Source of the DNA: Pseudomonas chlororaphis subsp. chlororaphis
GTDB lineage: Bacteria > Pseudomonadota > Gammaproteobacteria > Pseudomonadales > Pseudomonadaceae
DNA: 64,000 nt
Direction of reading: 5' to 3'
NCBI RefSeq assembly: GCF_003945765.1
Contig: NZ_CP027712.1
Span: forward strand, 3,224,001-3,288,000
The notes under the pieces are model-generated. The model saw only the letters and a program-made list of their open reading frames with translations, made no database searches and was not told the DNA's origin. The translations under genes and the position numbers were made by a program. This document shows, piece by piece, positions 1-9,513 of the stretch (the first letter of the stretch is position 1; every line of letters starts with the position of its first letter).

Positions 1-353
1 TCGGGCTTGCTGGAGGTGCAGAAGCCGATCTGGTCTGGGGCTATGACCCGGTAGCCGGCGTCGCTCAAGGCCTTGATCGAGGTGTCCCAGGTCGCGCCGC
101 AGAAATTCTTGCCGTGCATCAGCAGCACGCTGCGACCGTTGGGCGTGCCCTTGGCCGGCACATCCATATACCCCATCTGCAAGGCCTGGCCCTGGGACTC
201 GAAGGCAAAGTGCTGCAGCGGGTAGGGATAGTCGAAGCCTTGCAACTCGGGACCGTAGGCCGGGCCTTCGGCGGCAAGGGCGGGCAGGGCAGCGGTCAGC
301 AACAGGCCGGGTAACCAGCGGGCGAGGCTCCAGCGGGTGGGGCTTAGGGACAT
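1..353 (-). CDS. alpha/beta hydrolase, exported (partial, 3' end cut by window edge)
   Basis: Only the first ~117 residues lie in the window. The chosen ATG at 353 gives MSLSPTRW followed by a hydrophobic stretch ending ALPALAAEG, a signal peptide with an AxA cleavage site, so the protein should be periplasmic. The rest shows the start of an alpha/beta-hydrolase core: a strand then LLMHGKNF (the HG oxyanion-hole motif) and GYRVIAPDQIGF. The nucleophile elbow and the rest of the triad are outside the window, so substrate cannot be judged. An ATG 4 bases upstream is in another frame. Fold assignment is fairly sure; function is not. Confidence 0.8.
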   Translation of the reverse strand, partial: MSLSPTRWSLARWLPGLLLTAALPALAAEGPAYGPELQGFDYPYPLQHFAFESQGQALQMGYMDVPAKGTPNGRSVLLMHGKNFCGATWDTSIKALSDAGYRVIAPDQIGFCTSSKP

Positions 354-487
354 ACATGACCTCCGAGAGCAATGGGGCGATCCTGGCGCGGCGTGATTAG
401 CGCGACATTAATAAGCAGAGGCCATCGCCAGGGCGAAACGTTCCCTTCGTGGTCATGCTTATGAGCCTGGAGGCGTGCCCCGTCAGC

Positions 488-925
488 TCAACCGACCCAG
501 CCGAGGGTCATCCAGGCCAGCACGCCATACCGCGCGCCCTTGGCCAGGGTGACAATCAGCAGGAAGCGCTTTAGCGGTTCGCCCATGATTCCGGCCACCA
601 GGGTCAGCGGGTCGCCGATGATCGGCAGCCAGCTCAGCAGCAGGGACCAGTGGCCGTAGCGCTGGTAATGGCTGCGGGCCCGTTGCAGATGGCGTGGGCC
701 GACGGGGAACCAGCGGCGGTCCTTGTAGTGTTCCAGGCGCTGGCCCAGCCACCAGTTCACCAGGGAACCCAGGACATTGCCGAGGGTGGCGACGGCCAGC
801 AGCAACCAGACCGGGTACTGGCCGTTGAGCAGCAGGCCCACCAGCACGGCCTCGGATTGCAGCGGCAGCAGGGTGGCGGCGCCGAAGGCCGCCAGGAACA
901 GGCCGAGGCAGGCGGTGAGGATCAA
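488..925 (-). CDS. YqaA/DedA-like small inner-membrane protein
   Basis: A 145-aa protein with about four hydrophobic segments, containing GNVLGSLVNWWLGQ and a LSWLPIIGDPLTLVAGIMG motif typical of the YqaA branch of the SNARE-associated/DedA superfamily. Its role in the family is poorly defined (envelope homeostasis or lipid flipping in DedA relatives). It starts with TTG at 925, overlapping the TGA of the upstream DUF411 gene by 3 bases, so the two are translationally coupled; no better ATG is available. The coupling suggests a shared role with the metal-binding protein, but that is inference. Confidence 0.8.
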   Translation of the reverse strand: MILTACLGLFLAAFGAATLLPLQSEAVLVGLLLNGQYPVWLLLAVATLGNVLGSLVNWWLGQRLEHYKDRRWFPVGPRHLQRARSHYQRYGHWSLLLSWLPIIGDPLTLVAGIMGEPLKRFLLIVTLAKGARYGVLAWMTLGWVG

Positions 926-1371
926 TGGGCCGGGTAGTCCGCGACCACCACGTCCTTGCCGTCCCTGGTCAAGCCGATGACCTGGTAGGCGTCGGCGGGC
1001 ATGCCGTCCATTTCCATGCCGGGCGAGCCCATGGGCATGCCGGGGGCGGCGACGCCGAGCAGGTCATCGCGCTTGCTCAGGGCCAGCACCTGGTCCGCCG
1101 GCACATGGCCTTCGACGAATTTGCCGTTGATCACCGCGGTGTGGCACGACGCCAGGCGCGGGGCCACGCCCAGGCGCTGCTTGACTTCGCTCATGTTGCT
1201 TTCGACGTGGTCGTTGACCTTGAAGCCGTTGGCTTGCAGGTGCTCGATCCATTTCTTGCAGCAGCCGCAATTGGCGTCGCGGTGCACATCGATCGGGATC
1301 AGGTCGGCGGCCTGGGCCAGGGAGCCGACGAGCAGGGCAGACAGGGCTGCCAGGCGCAGAGTGTTGTTCAT
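922..1371 (-). CDS. DUF411 metal-binding periplasmic protein
   Basis: A 149-aa precursor with signal peptide MNNTLRLAALSALLVGSLAQA. The mature part begins with a thioredoxin-like strand and DANCGCCKKWIEHL, the CGCC motif of the DUF411 family, and ends in a Met-rich tail (GMPMGSPGMEMDGM) that looks suited to copper. DUF411 genes are commonly found next to copper-resistance genes, as here beside copABCD. I chose the ATG at 1371 over an upstream in-frame ATG at 1389 because it places the signal peptide at the N-terminus; AAGAG lies upstream. Copper binding is inference from residues and neighbourhood. Confidence 0.85.
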   Translation of the reverse strand: MNNTLRLAALSALLVGSLAQAADLIPIDVHRDANCGCCKKWIEHLQANGFKVNDHVESNMSEVKQRLGVAPRLASCHTAVINGKFVEGHVPADQVLALSKRDDLLGVAAPGMPMGSPGMEMDGMPADAYQVIGLTRDGKDVVVADYPAH

Positions 1372-1528
1372 AGGAAGTCTCTTGATCATCAGGGCGCCTT
1401 GGGGCGCGGTGTTGGGCCGACAGGGTGGCGTATTTTGCTACTTTTCTCGAGCGCGGCGCGGCGCTTGTGTTTCAACGTTATACCGAGCGCTGGCTATTCA
1501 GGTTGTCTGGTACTGCGCGTTGTCGTTC

Positions 1529-1569
1529 ATCGCGGGCAAGCCTCGCTCCTACAGAAGCGTGCCCGCGAT
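1529..1569. repeat. REP-type palindromic repeat
   Basis: Contains 'cgcgggcaagcctcgctcct' and the partly complementary 'gcccgcga', the typical Pseudomonas intergenic REP family. It lies between copD and the DUF411 gene, at the 3' end of the cop operon, where it could stabilise the mRNA end or act as a terminator. Confidence 0.7.
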
Positions 1570-1575
1570 AGGCGT

Positions 1576-2490
1576 TCATTCGGGAGCCGGGCTCAGGATA
1601 CCGAGCATGGCCACCAGGCCTAGGATCAACAGGGCCGCCGCCAGTTCCAGGACCATGCTGCGACGCAAGGCGGGCAGGGCTGCCTGGGGCGAGGCCTGGT
1701 GCAGCGCCTGTTCCAGCTGCGGAACCAGATGGAAGCGGTTCAATGCGGCGAACACCAGCATGCTGGCGAACACCGCCACCTTCAGGCTGAGGAGCAGGCC
1801 ATAGGTGCTGGCGCTCAACGTTGCCAGGTCCGGGCCGACGATCAGCAGGTAATTGAGTACCCCGCTGATGGTCAGGACGACCACGATCAGCGTGCCCAGG
1901 CTGGCAAACCCCTTCAGGGCATCGAGCAGGTGGCCTGCCTGCGGTTCGTCTTTGCAGGCGCCACGGCGCAGCAGCAGGGCGAAAGCCGCCAGTGCCCCCA
2001 ACCAGGCGCCGGCGCCCAGTAAATGCAGGATGTCGCTGCCCAGGTGCAGGTAATGCCGGCCACCTTCGCTCATCGCCCCGTGGCCGCCCCAGGCCAGGGT
2101 GGCCAGGGCTGCCGCCGTGCACAGAATCAGGCCGTAGAGGGTGAACCTCGGCCAGCCACTGCTGAACAGAAGCAGCCCCCCCGCCAGCAGCAACGCCGCC
2201 AGGCGCAGCAGCCAGCTTTGGCCGACAGCGGTTTCCAGCATGAGCGCAGACAGCAGCGCCGGGTCCAGTTCGGCCAGGCGGGTTGCGCCACTCATCGACA
2301 GCGCCAGTTGCAGCAGCGCGGCGCCCGACAGCAGCGCGCCCAGCACCAGGGCGGTCGCCAGGGGCCGGCGAAAACGCCATTGGCTCTGCGCGCCACGCAG
2401 CCCGTAAAGGCTGAACAGCGCCAGGCCGAACAGCAGCGTCAGATCGAGGTACAGGGCAAAACGCAGGGCGAGGTTGATGAGTTCGCCCAT
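1576..2490 (-). CDS. copD: copper resistance protein CopD, inner membrane
   Basis: A 304-aa protein with about eight hydrophobic segments spread over its length, matching CopD of the Pseudomonas cop operon and its usual size (~300 aa). CopD is an inner-membrane protein thought to act with periplasmic CopC in moving copper across the membrane. The start ATG at 2490 lies only 3 bases after the copC stop, so translation is coupled. It is the last gene of the leftward copABCD operon; a REP element follows. Identity is secure from the gene order A-B-C-D. Confidence 0.92.
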   Translation of the reverse strand: MGELINLALRFALYLDLTLLFGLALFSLYGLRGAQSQWRFRRPLATALVLGALLSGAALLQLALSMSGATRLAELDPALLSALMLETAVGQSWLLRLAALLLAGGLLLFSSGWPRFTLYGLILCTAAALATLAWGGHGAMSEGGRHYLHLGSDILHLLGAGAWLGALAAFALLLRRGACKDEPQAGHLLDALKGFASLGTLIVVVLTISGVLNYLLIVGPDLATLSASTYGLLLSLKVAVFASMLVFAALNRFHLVPQLEQALHQASPQAALPALRRSMVLELAAALLILGLVAMLGILSPAPE

Positions 2491-2493
2491 GGT

Positions 2494-2877
2494 TCAGTTG
2501 ACTTCGAAGGTCAGGTTGCCGGTGATCGGATGGGTGTCGGCGGACACCGCCCGCCACTCGACTTTGTAGCTGCCCTTCGCGAGCGGGGTGGCGGGACTGA
2601 TGATCATGCTTTTCGGATCGCTGCCGCCGGCCACGCTGGCCTTGACCGGCATCGGTGCGTGGCTCATCCCGGGCATGCCGGTCATCAGCAGCCGAGCCCC
2701 GGAGAATTTGGTGGTAAGGGGTTCCGAGAATTGCAGTTCGATCTTCGCCGGCGCCGCGCCCTTGGCGCCTTCGGCCGGGGTCGAGGCCAGCAGCTTGGGG
2801 TGCGCCTGGGCGACGCCGGTGAGTAACAGGCCGGCACCGAAAGTGGCGGCGATGACGAGATGCTTGAGGTGGGACAT
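2494..2877 (-). CDS. copC: periplasmic copper-binding protein CopC
   Basis: A 127-aa precursor with a signal peptide ending GVAQA, so the mature protein begins with His, the N-terminal copper ligand of CopC. The beta-sandwich includes HPKLLASTPAEG, a Met-rich loop (MTGMPGMSHAPM) that corresponds to the Cu(I) site, and VSADTHPITG, whose Asp/His are the usual Cu(II) ligands near the C-terminus. It lies between copB and copD. Family, length and ligand residues all agree. Confidence 0.95.
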   Translation of the reverse strand: MSHLKHLVIAATFGAGLLLTGVAQAHPKLLASTPAEGAKGAAPAKIELQFSEPLTTKFSGARLLMTGMPGMSHAPMPVKASVAGGSDPKSMIISPATPLAKGSYKVEWRAVSADTHPITGNLTFEVN

Positions 2878-2934
2878 GCAAGGCTCCAGGCGGCATTGGC
2901 CGCGTGATGTTTTTAGTTATCTATTGAAGGGAAG

Positions 2935-3864
2935 TCAGAACCACAGGCGCACACCGAGCACCAGGCGGGCTTCGCTGTTGTCTTCGCCTTCTTCACGGGC
3001 GTAGTCCGCGGTCTTGCCGTAGCTGCGGCTCCAGGTCACGCCGACGTAGGGCGCGAACTGGCGGTGCAGCTCGTAGCGCAGGCGCAGGCCGGCCTCCAGC
3101 GCGGAGAGCCCCGAGCCGACGCCCCGTTGCGGGTCGTTCTTGCCGTACAGGCTGACCTCTGCGTTGGGTTGCAGGATCAGGCGGTTGGTCAGCAGGATGT
3201 CGTATTCGGCCTGGAGCCCCAGGGCACTCTGGCCGCCTTCGCCGAGGTAGGCGGTGGCCTGGCTTTCGAAGTTGTACAGGGCCATGCCTTGCAGCCCGAG
3301 GGCGGCCCAGGTCTGCGGCGCGCCGGGCTTGAAGTCCTGGCGCACGCCGCTGACCACATCCCACCAGGGGCCGATGGCATGGCCCCAGAGCGCCTCGACC
3401 TGGGCGTTTTCGGTCCGGCCGTTAGTGCGCTCGCCCTCGCTGCGCAGCCACAGCCGGTCGATGTCGCCGCCGATCCAGCCGTTCATTTCCCAGGCCAGGG
3501 CACTGCCGTCATCGGCGTCCTGGTATTCCAGGCGGTCGACCAGCCACAGCGAGTTGATCGCCTTGTCGTGCACGCCATGGCCGGCCACCGGCGGGAAGGC
3601 GGCGCGGCGGTCGGCATCGGTGAGTACCGGGATCGGCGTGCGACTTTGGGTGGGCGCCGCGGGTTCCATGGTCTGCAGCGGTTCGCCGTCCATCCCGGTC
3701 ATCTGGCTGTGGTCCATGCCCGGCATCGGGTTGCCTTGCATGGAGGAAGCCGGCATGGACGAATGATCCATGCTGGAGTGATCCATGCTTTCGGCGGCCT
3801 GCAAGGTGGCGGCGCCGAGGCCGAGCAGGGTGGCGAACAGGGTCAAGGCGTTTTTCGGCATCAT
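2935..3864 (-). CDS. copB: copper resistance protein CopB, outer membrane
   Basis: A 309-aa precursor: start [10 protein letters not shown], signal peptide ending TLQA, then a Met/His-rich segment with repeated MDHSSM units (about residues 20-60), then an outer-membrane beta-barrel-like region ending in [10 protein letters not shown], whose terminal Phe is typical of barrel proteins. CopB is an outer-membrane copper-sequestering or efflux-associated protein of the cop operon. The ATG at 3864 overlaps the copA stop by 4 bases (ATGA), which fixes the start and indicates coupling. The frame remains open upstream inside copA, but that extension is not coding. Confidence 0.93.
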   Translation of the reverse strand: MMPKNALTLFATLLGLGAATLQAAESMDHSSMDHSSMPASSMQGNPMPGMDHSQMTGMDGEPLQTMEPAAPTQSRTPIPVLTDADRRAAFPPVAGHGVHDKAINSLWLVDRLEYQDADDGSALAWEMNGWIGGDIDRLWLRSEGERTNGRTENAQVEALWGHAIGPWWDVVSGVRQDFKPGAPQTWAALGLQGMALYNFESQATAYLGEGGQSALGLQAEYDILLTNRLILQPNAEVSLYGKNDPQRGVGSGLSALEAGLRLRYELHRQFAPYVGVTWSRSYGKTADYAREEGEDNSEARLVLGVRLWF

Positions 3865-5687
3865 GCGGCGCTCCCGGCTTCGTCCACTCGTACTTCGCGA
3901 AACATGCCCATCTCCATGTGGAACAGCAGGTGGCAGTGATAGGCCCAGCGCCCCAGGGCATCGGCGGTCACCCGGTAACTGCGCTTGCTGCCCGGCGGCA
4001 TGTCGATCGTGTGCTTGCGCACCAGGAAGCGCCCCTGTTCGTCTTCCAGGTCGCTCCACATGCCGTGCAGGTGGATGGGGTGGGTCATCATGGTGTCGTT
4101 GACCAGGGTGATGCGTACCCGCTCGCCATAGGTCAGGCGCAGGGGCTCGGCGTCGCTGAACTTGATGCCGTCGAACGACCAGGCGAATTTTTCCATGTGC
4201 CCGGTCAGGTGCAGCTCAATGGTGCGGCTCGGTTCGCGCCCGTCGGGGTCTTCGAAGGTGCTGCGCAGGTCGGCGTAGGTCAGTACCCGACGGCCGTTGT
4301 CGCGCAGGCCGATACCCGGGTCGGCGAGCTTCGGCGTCGGGCTCATGGTCTGCATGTCCACCAGCGGGTTGTCGTCCTCCGAGGCCGGGTGGCTTTGCAT
4401 GGCGCCGCCCATGGTGCCGTGGTCCATGCCCGACATGCCGGCCATGCCGCTGTGGTCCATGCCGGCCATGTTGCTGGAATCCATGCCCTGCATCTGGCTG
4501 TGGTCCATGCCCTGCATCTGGCCATGATCCATGCCGGGCATGGCGCCCATGCCAGCCATGCTGCCGTGGTCCATGCCCATGTCGGCCATGCTGATCAGCG
4601 GCCGCGGGTCCAGGGGCGGCACGGGCGCGCTCAGCCCCGGACGCTGGCTCAGGGTGCCGCGGGCATAGCCGCTGCGGTCCATGGCCTGGGCGAACAGGGT
4701 GTAGGCTTCCTGCGAGCCGGGCTCGACCAGCACGTCGTAGGTTTCCGCCACGGCGATGCGCAGTTCATCGACGCTGACCGGCTGCACATACTGGCCGTCG
4801 GCGGCGACCACGGTCATCTTCAGGCCGGGAATGCGCAGGTCGAAGTAGCTCATGGCCGAGCCGTTGATCAGGCGCAGGCGCAGCTTCTCGCCGGGCTTGA
4901 ACAGCCCGGTCCAGTTGCCGCCCGGGCTCTGGCCGTTGATCAGGTAGGTGTAGGTATGACCGCTGACGTCCGCCAGGTCGGTGGGGGTCATTTTCATCTG
5001 CGCCCACATCTTGCGATCGGCGAGGGTGGCGGCCCAGCCGTCGCGGCTGACGTCCTCGATAAAGTCGCCGACCGTGCGCTTGTGGAAGTTGTAGTAGCCG
5101 GGCTGCTTTTTCAGGATGTGCATCAGGCGCTCGGGCGCCTCGTCGCTCCAGTCGCTGAGCATCACCACGTAGTCGCGGTCGTACTGGAAGGGTTCCGGCT
5201 CGCGGGCCTCGATCACCAGTGGCCCGTAGACCCCGGCCTGCTCCTGCAGGCCCGAATGGCTGTGGTACCAGTAGGTGCCGTTCTGCCGGACCTTGAAGCG
5301 GTATTCGTAGAGGCCGCCGGGGGCGATGCCGTGGAAGCTCAGGCCCGGCACGCCGTCCATGTTGGCCGGCAGGATCAGGCCGTGCCAGTGGATCGAGGTG
5401 TCCTCCTTGAGGCGGTTGCGCACCCGGATGGTCACGGTGTCGCCCTCGCGCCAGCGCAGCAGCGGGCCGGGCAGGCCGCCGTTGATGGTCATCGCGGGGC
5501 GCGACGTGCCGCTGTAGTTGACCTGGGATTCACCGATGAACAGGTCGAACTGCTGGCCGCTGAGGGCGGGCAGCTGGCCGTCTTCGCTGCGCGCCCAGAG
5601 CGGCTGTTGCCACAGCCCGGTGCCGGCCAGTACGCCGCCGGCGGCCAGGCCCTTGATAAAACTGCGTCGTGTGGGTTTCACATGCAT
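3861..5687 (-). CDS. copA: multicopper oxidase CopA, Tat-exported
   Basis: A 608-aa precursor with Tat signal TRRSFIKG (Arg7-Arg8) and Ala-rich h-region. Cupredoxin copper motifs are all present: SIHWHG and YWYHSHSG in the first domain, HPIHLHG and [12 protein letters not shown] in the last. Between residues about 370 and 440 is a Met/His-rich stretch of MDHG/MDHS-M units that binds Cu(I) in this family. CopA oxidises Cu(I) to Cu(II) in the periplasm and sequesters copper. First gene of copABCD, preceded by a CopR-type box. Length is normal for CopA. High certainty. Confidence 0.96.
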   Translation of the reverse strand: MHVKPTRRSFIKGLAAGGVLAGTGLWQQPLWARSEDGQLPALSGQQFDLFIGESQVNYSGTSRPAMTINGGLPGPLLRWREGDTVTIRVRNRLKEDTSIHWHGLILPANMDGVPGLSFHGIAPGGLYEYRFKVRQNGTYWYHSHSGLQEQAGVYGPLVIEAREPEPFQYDRDYVVMLSDWSDEAPERLMHILKKQPGYYNFHKRTVGDFIEDVSRDGWAATLADRKMWAQMKMTPTDLADVSGHTYTYLINGQSPGGNWTGLFKPGEKLRLRLINGSAMSYFDLRIPGLKMTVVAADGQYVQPVSVDELRIAVAETYDVLVEPGSQEAYTLFAQAMDRSGYARGTLSQRPGLSAPVPPLDPRPLISMADMGMDHGSMAGMGAMPGMDHGQMQGMDHSQMQGMDSSNMAGMDHSGMAGMSGMDHGTMGGAMQSHPASEDDNPLVDMQTMSPTPKLADPGIGLRDNGRRVLTYADLRSTFEDPDGREPSRTIELHLTGHMEKFAWSFDGIKFSDAEPLRLTYGERVRITLVNDTMMTHPIHLHGMWSDLEDEQGRFLVRKHTIDMPPGSKRSYRVTADALGRWAYHCHLLFHMEMGMFREVRVDEAGSAA

Positions 5688-5768
5688 GCCCCAAGGCTCC
5701 CTCGATCCTGCTGTGTCAGGTATGAGGCGACCTTAAGTGGCGCGGCCTGTCAGAAAACTGAGGTGAAG

Positions 5769-5784
5769 ATTACAGATTTGTCAG
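5769..5784 (-). promoter_or_regulatory. CopR-type operator upstream of copA
   Basis: On the minus strand the bases read CTGACA-AATCT-GTAAT, an exact fit to the CTGACA-N5-GTAAT box that I recall for Pseudomonas CopR. It lies about 80 bases upstream of the copA start, in the 123-base gap between copA and the SRPBCC gene, where an activator site is expected. Copper induction through a CopRS pair is inferred. Confidence 0.7.
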
Positions 5785-5810
5785 CCAGTGGGGCGCCACC
5801 CGTTGCCGGA

Positions 5811-6266
5811 TCAGTGGGCGATCTGTTCCAGGTTGCGCTTGAGGTTGGCCAGCGCCAGTTGGGACAAGTGCTCGATACGCGGGCGCAGGCTGAGCAGGTT
5901 GAGGTCGGAGCAGTAGTGCAGGGTGCGCTTGAACAGGGTTCCGTCCCCGTATTTGCACAACTGGTAGTGGATCGAGCCGTCTGCTGGCGCAGAACTGAAG
6001 ACGATCTTGAACTCCTTGGGAAATACCGCGACCAGCACCCGGCAGCTCAGGTGGATCTGCAGGCCGAGCAGGTCGATGGTTTTGCTGAAGCGATGCCCTG
6101 CTGGCAATGAGCCGGCCAGGCCGGTGTCGGCGCGCAGGGAAGCGGGATGCCACTCATGCCAGCGATCCGGCTGAGTCACGTAGTAGTAGACGGTATCGAT
6201 CGGCGCGTCGATGTAGAGCTCATGGCTGATGAGCTCGTCCAAAAGGTGCTGCTGACGTTGTTCCAT
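5811..6266 (-). CDS. SRPBCC (START-like) family protein
   Basis: A 151-aa protein starting MEQRQQHLLDEL, with the SRPBCC/polyketide-cyclase pattern: an early strand LYIDAPIDTVYYYVTQPDRWHEWHP, and later FKIVFSSAP. These helix-grip folds bind hydrophobic ligands, but the ligand cannot be read from sequence. The start at 6266 is chosen for its very good ribosome site (AAGGAGGTGCATC before ATG) over an upstream in-frame extension. It ends upstream of the copA promoter and reads in the same direction, but the cop box in between suggests it is not part of the cop operon. Confidence 0.75.
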   Translation of the reverse strand: MEQRQQHLLDELISHELYIDAPIDTVYYYVTQPDRWHEWHPASLRADTGLAGSLPAGHRFSKTIDLLGLQIHLSCRVLVAVFPKEFKIVFSSAPADGSIHYQLCKYGDGTLFKRTLHYCSDLNLLSLRPRIEHLSQLALANLKRNLEQIAH

Positions 6267-6797
6267 GATGCACCTCCTTGCAGTAGGAGCATCAAATATA
6301 GTTGCCCGCGCGCCTGCCATGGAGGCGCGTAAATCGACTATTCAGCGGACTTCGAGGTGGCTCATCAAGAGGGTGATGCACGGCTTTTCCCGTTGTAAAG
6401 GGGAGGGCGCCATGCACAGTTGGGTCGTCGCGCAGCAATGTCGTGGAAGATCCCCGCACGATAGCGTCATGAATGCTTGGAAGATCATCTGATCGCAACT
6501 AACCATTCGGTACATTAATGGCTGTAAGTTGTCGCTTAGTTGTCACGGGTTGGATTGTTAAACAATTGTTTCAGCTAGAAAAACCGTGGCTTACAGGGCA
6601 TTTGTATCGGAAATGTACAAAAATTGTAAAAAGCCGAAATATTTGTTGGAGAGGTGCTTTGGCGCGCCGATACTCACGGGCATCGTTTTCCCTCAATCAG
6701 GCTTTTCAGACGCTTATTAGTTGAACTTTCGCAACCCTCTAGTTGGCTGTGCAAGTGGATATAAGGCTATGGAAAAGCCCGTACACAGGAGTCTTTT
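6267..6797. other. 531-base AT-rich intergenic region
   Basis: No supported gene. The part from about 6500 to 6670 is clearly more AT-rich than the surrounding genes and holds the perfect palindrome AAACAATTGTTT (6560-6571). It lies between the divergent SRPBCC gene and the 176-aa protein, so it should carry promoters for both. No standard operator was recognised. Confidence 0.5.
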
Positions 6798-7328
6798 ATG
6801 ACAATCGGATATGTCGGCGGCTGGACCAGCAAGGCCGGTCTGTTGGTGCAGGACACTGGCAGCCGGGGCAAGCCGGTCAGCCAGAGCACCAAGGTCAAGC
6901 AGATGCTCGCCCTGGTCGGCCAGAACCCGCTGGCGCTGAACGTGTTCAAGATGGACGAAATGAAGCTGCACAAGCAGATCAAGGGTTTCGATCCGGAGAA
7001 TGTCAGCGCCAAGCAACTGGGCAACATGAGCACCTTCCTCAAGCAGAAGGGCCTGATCAGCGACGTGACGGCGATGACCCTGCTCAACGCCGGCGACAAG
7101 TTCGACCGCTTCGGCGTGCAGGCCGACCCGGATGCCAAGTTCAATGCCCTGGAGTACTTCGCGATCCAGCTGGACAACATCCAGACCAACAACCTCAAGG
7201 GCAACAAGTACGCCAGCTACCTGATCCCCGAGTACAAGAAAGCCATCTACGTGCTGCAGAACCTGCAAAGCTACGGCAAGGGCAACGGCACCACGGTGAC
7301 CGACAAGAATCACTCCGCCAAGGCGTGA
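6798..7328 (+). CDS. unrecognised 176-aa protein
   Basis: I do not recognise this family. The product starts MTIGYVGGWTSKAGLL, has no signal peptide or membrane segment, and is helical and Lys-rich (KVKQMLAL, KMDEMKLHKQIKGF, NALEYFAIQLDNIQ) with a polar C-terminal tail (GNGTTVTDKNHSAKA). A Gly-rich N-terminus followed by a helical bundle could suit a secreted or structural protein, but this is speculation. ACAGGAG before the ATG is a good ribosome site and a strong terminator follows 12 bases after the stop, so it is a monocistronic, real gene. It stands alone behind an AT-rich leader. Confidence 0.75.
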   Translation: MTIGYVGGWTSKAGLLVQDTGSRGKPVSQSTKVKQMLALVGQNPLALNVFKMDEMKLHKQIKGFDPENVSAKQLGNMSTFLKQKGLISDVTAMTLLNAGDKFDRFGVQADPDAKFNALEYFAIQLDNIQTNNLKGNKYASYLIPEYKKAIYVLQNLQSYGKGNGTTVTDKNHSAKA

Positions 7329-7339
7329 GGTGAAAAACC

Positions 7340-7377
7340 AAGGCCCTCGACCGATCAACCGGTCGAGGGCCTTTTTT
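7340..7377 (+). terminator. Rho-independent terminator
   Basis: A long stem AGGCCCTCGACCG / CGGTCGAGGGCCT with a short loop followed by a run of T, just after the stop of the 176-aa protein gene. Confidence 0.92.
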
Positions 7378-7389
7378 GTGGCTGGCTGT

Positions 7390-8385
7390 TTACCGGTCGA
7401 GCAAGGCCATCACCGCTTGCGGGTAACGCTCGCCGGCGGTGGCGTCGGGGGTGAAAATCCGCTCCAGGGCCTGCAGTTCGTCAGCGCCGAGGAGGACCTG
7501 CAGCGCGGCGACATTCTCCTCCAGGTATTTGCGTTGCTTGGTGCCCGGAATCGGGATCAGGTAATCGCCCTGCGCCAGCACCCAGGCCAGGGCCAGTTGC
7601 CCGGCGGTGATGCCCTTGGCCGCCGCGAGTTGCTTGACCTGTTCCACCAGCAGCAGGTTCCTGGTGAAGTTCTCACCCTGGAAGCGCGGGCTGAAACGCC
7701 GGTAGTCGTCGGCGGCGAAATCCTCCGGGCTCTTCAGGGCGCCAGTGAGAAAACCTCGCCCCAGCGGGCTGTAGGGCACAAAGGCGATGCCCAGGCGCTG
7801 GCAGGCCGCCAGGCAGCCGTTGTCTTCCTGGTCGCGGCTCCACAACGAATATTCGCTTTGCAGGGCGCTGATCGGATGCACCTTGTGGGCCCGCTCCAGC
7901 GTTGCCGCCGAGGCTTCGCTGAGCCCCAGGTAGCGGACCTTGCCGGCCTGCACCAGCTCGGCCATGGCGCCGACGGTTTCCTCGATGGCCACGTCCGGGT
8001 CGATGCGGTGTTGGTAATACAGGTCCAGGGTGTCCACGCCCAGGCGCTGTAAGGTGCCGTCGATCGCCTGGCGAATGTACTCGGGGCGGCCGTTCACTCC
8101 GCGCGCCGCCGGGTCGCCGGGGTTGCGGACGATGCCGAATTTGCTGGCCAGGAACACTTGGTCGCGTTTGCCGCGGATCGCCTGGCCGATCAGGATTTCG
8201 TTGCTGTGGGGGCCGTACATGTCGGCGGTGTCCAGCAGGTTGATCCCCAGTTCCAGGGCGTGATGCAAGGTGGCGGTGGCTTCCCGGGTATCGGTGCCGG
8301 TGGTGTAGAAATCGGTCATGCCCATGCAGCCAAGGCCGATGGCTGACACCTGCGGGCCGTTCTTGCCCAGTTGACGGGTTTGCAT
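7390..8385 (-). CDS. aldo/keto reductase
   Basis: A 331-aa NADPH-dependent oxidoreductase of the AKR superfamily. It opens with [27 protein letters not shown], has the catalytic DTADMYG (Asp, Tyr), a Lys in VFLASKFG, and [19 protein letters not shown], then cofactor residues [15 protein letters not shown]. The family reduces aldehydes and ketones to alcohols; the substrate is unknown. The ATG at 8385 is chosen because it begins the conserved domain and has GGAG upstream. It is divergent from a LysR gene 119 bases away that probably regulates it. Confidence 0.93.
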   Translation of the reverse strand: MQTRQLGKNGPQVSAIGLGCMGMTDFYTTGTDTREATATLHHALELGINLLDTADMYGPHSNEILIGQAIRGKRDQVFLASKFGIVRNPGDPAARGVNGRPEYIRQAIDGTLQRLGVDTLDLYYQHRIDPDVAIEETVGAMAELVQAGKVRYLGLSEASAATLERAHKVHPISALQSEYSLWSRDQEDNGCLAACQRLGIAFVPYSPLGRGFLTGALKSPEDFAADDYRRFSPRFQGENFTRNLLLVEQVKQLAAAKGITAGQLALAWVLAQGDYLIPIPGTKQRKYLEENVAALQVLLGADELQALERIFTPDATAGERYPQAVMALLDR

Positions 8386-8504
8386 AGGAGAAGCTCCAGT
8401 GGATGGGGTGGCGGCCATTGTTCTCCTCGACAAAAACAAGATAAACCGGCTAAAAGCGCTATCACTATTCATAATTTCTAAATAATCCGCGACAGGCCAA
8501 GCCA

Positions 8505-9422
8505 ATGGACCGTTTTAATGCCATGCGTGTGTTCACCCGCATCGTCGACCTCGGCGGTTTCGCCAAGGCCGCCGACAGCCTGCAGATGCCCCGGGCCTCG
8601 GTGACGGTGCTGATCAAACAGTTGGAGGCGCATCTGGGCGTGCAGCTGCTGTTGCGCACCACCCGCCAGGTCACGCCGACCCTGGACGGCACCGCCTATT
8701 ACCAGCGTTGCGTGCGGCTGCTGGCGGACCTTGAGGAAACCGAAGCGGTGTTTTCCGCCGCGCGCCACAACCCGCGCGGCACCTTGCGCATCGACATGCC
8801 AGCGGGGATCGGGCGGCTGGTGGTGATCCCGGCGTTGCCGGCGTTCTCCGAGCGCTACCCGCTGGTCGACCTGGAAATCGGCCTCAACGACCGGCCGGTG
8901 GACCTGATCCGCGAAGGGGTGGACTGCGTGTTGCGCGGCGGCCTGTGCCTCGACGACTCGCTGGTGGCCCGGCCGTTGCTGGCGCTGGAGCAGGTGACGT
9001 GCGCCAGCCCCGCCTACCTGCGCCAGCGCGGTGTGCCGCAGAGCCTGGACGACCTGGCCGGGCATCAGATGATCGAGTATTTCTCCAGCGTCAGCGGCAA
9101 GCGTTATGGCCTGGAGTTCGAGGTGCAGGGCCAGGTGCTGTTGCCGGAGTTGCCCAAGCAGGTGTCGGTCAACAGCGCCGATGGCTACCTGGCCGCCTGC
9201 GAGGCCGGCTATGGGTTGGTGCAGACGCCTTACTATCACGTCGCCCAGCAGTTGGCCGAAGGTCGCCTGAGCGAAGTGCTCCGGCACATTCCGCCACCCA
9301 GGATGCCGTTGAGCGCGCTGTACCCGCCGCATCGGCACCTGTCGACGCGGGTCCGGGTGTTCGTCGACTGGCTGGTGGAGCTGTTCGCCCAGCCGGGGAT
9401 TCACAACACCCGGCTGGCGTAG
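8505..9422 (+). CDS. LysR-family transcriptional regulator (divergent to aldo/keto reductase)
   Basis: A 305-aa protein with N-terminal winged HTH ([33 protein letters not shown]) and a LysR substrate-binding domain ([23 protein letters not shown]), close to the CrgA-like group. Length is normal. Arrangement back-to-back with the aldo/keto reductase is the classical LysR layout and suggests that it controls that gene and itself. The inducer is unknown. Confidence 0.93.
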   Translation: MDRFNAMRVFTRIVDLGGFAKAADSLQMPRASVTVLIKQLEAHLGVQLLLRTTRQVTPTLDGTAYYQRCVRLLADLEETEAVFSAARHNPRGTLRIDMPAGIGRLVVIPALPAFSERYPLVDLEIGLNDRPVDLIREGVDCVLRGGLCLDDSLVARPLLALEQVTCASPAYLRQRGVPQSLDDLAGHQMIEYFSSVSGKRYGLEFEVQGQVLLPELPKQVSVNSADGYLAACEAGYGLVQTPYYHVAQQLAEGRLSEVLRHIPPPRMPLSALYPPHRHLSTRVRVFVDWLVELFAQPGIHNTRLA

Positions 9423-9438
9423 CTCGGCAGTAAAGACA

Positions 9439-9462
9439 GACGCCCGCGGCGAAGCGGGCGTC
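9439..9462. terminator. GC-rich hairpin between convergent genes
   Basis: Perfect GACGCCCGC / GCGGGCGTC stem located between the end of the LysR gene and the end of the small lipoprotein gene. It lacks a clear T run on the plus strand; on the minus strand TCTGTCTTT follows. Probably serves as a bidirectional end signal. Confidence 0.5.
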
Positions 9463-9513
9463 GGGCAATTTCGTGGTGGGTTACCAGGGGGAAATACTGG
9501 TGCTCTGGATGAC

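Noticed and set aside
3918..6110. A 730-codon open frame on the plus strand opposite copA
   Set aside because: Antisense shadow of a G+C-rich gene; the minus strand encodes CopA with all copper motifs, while this frame is low-complexity (Ala, Gly, His, Val) with no domain.
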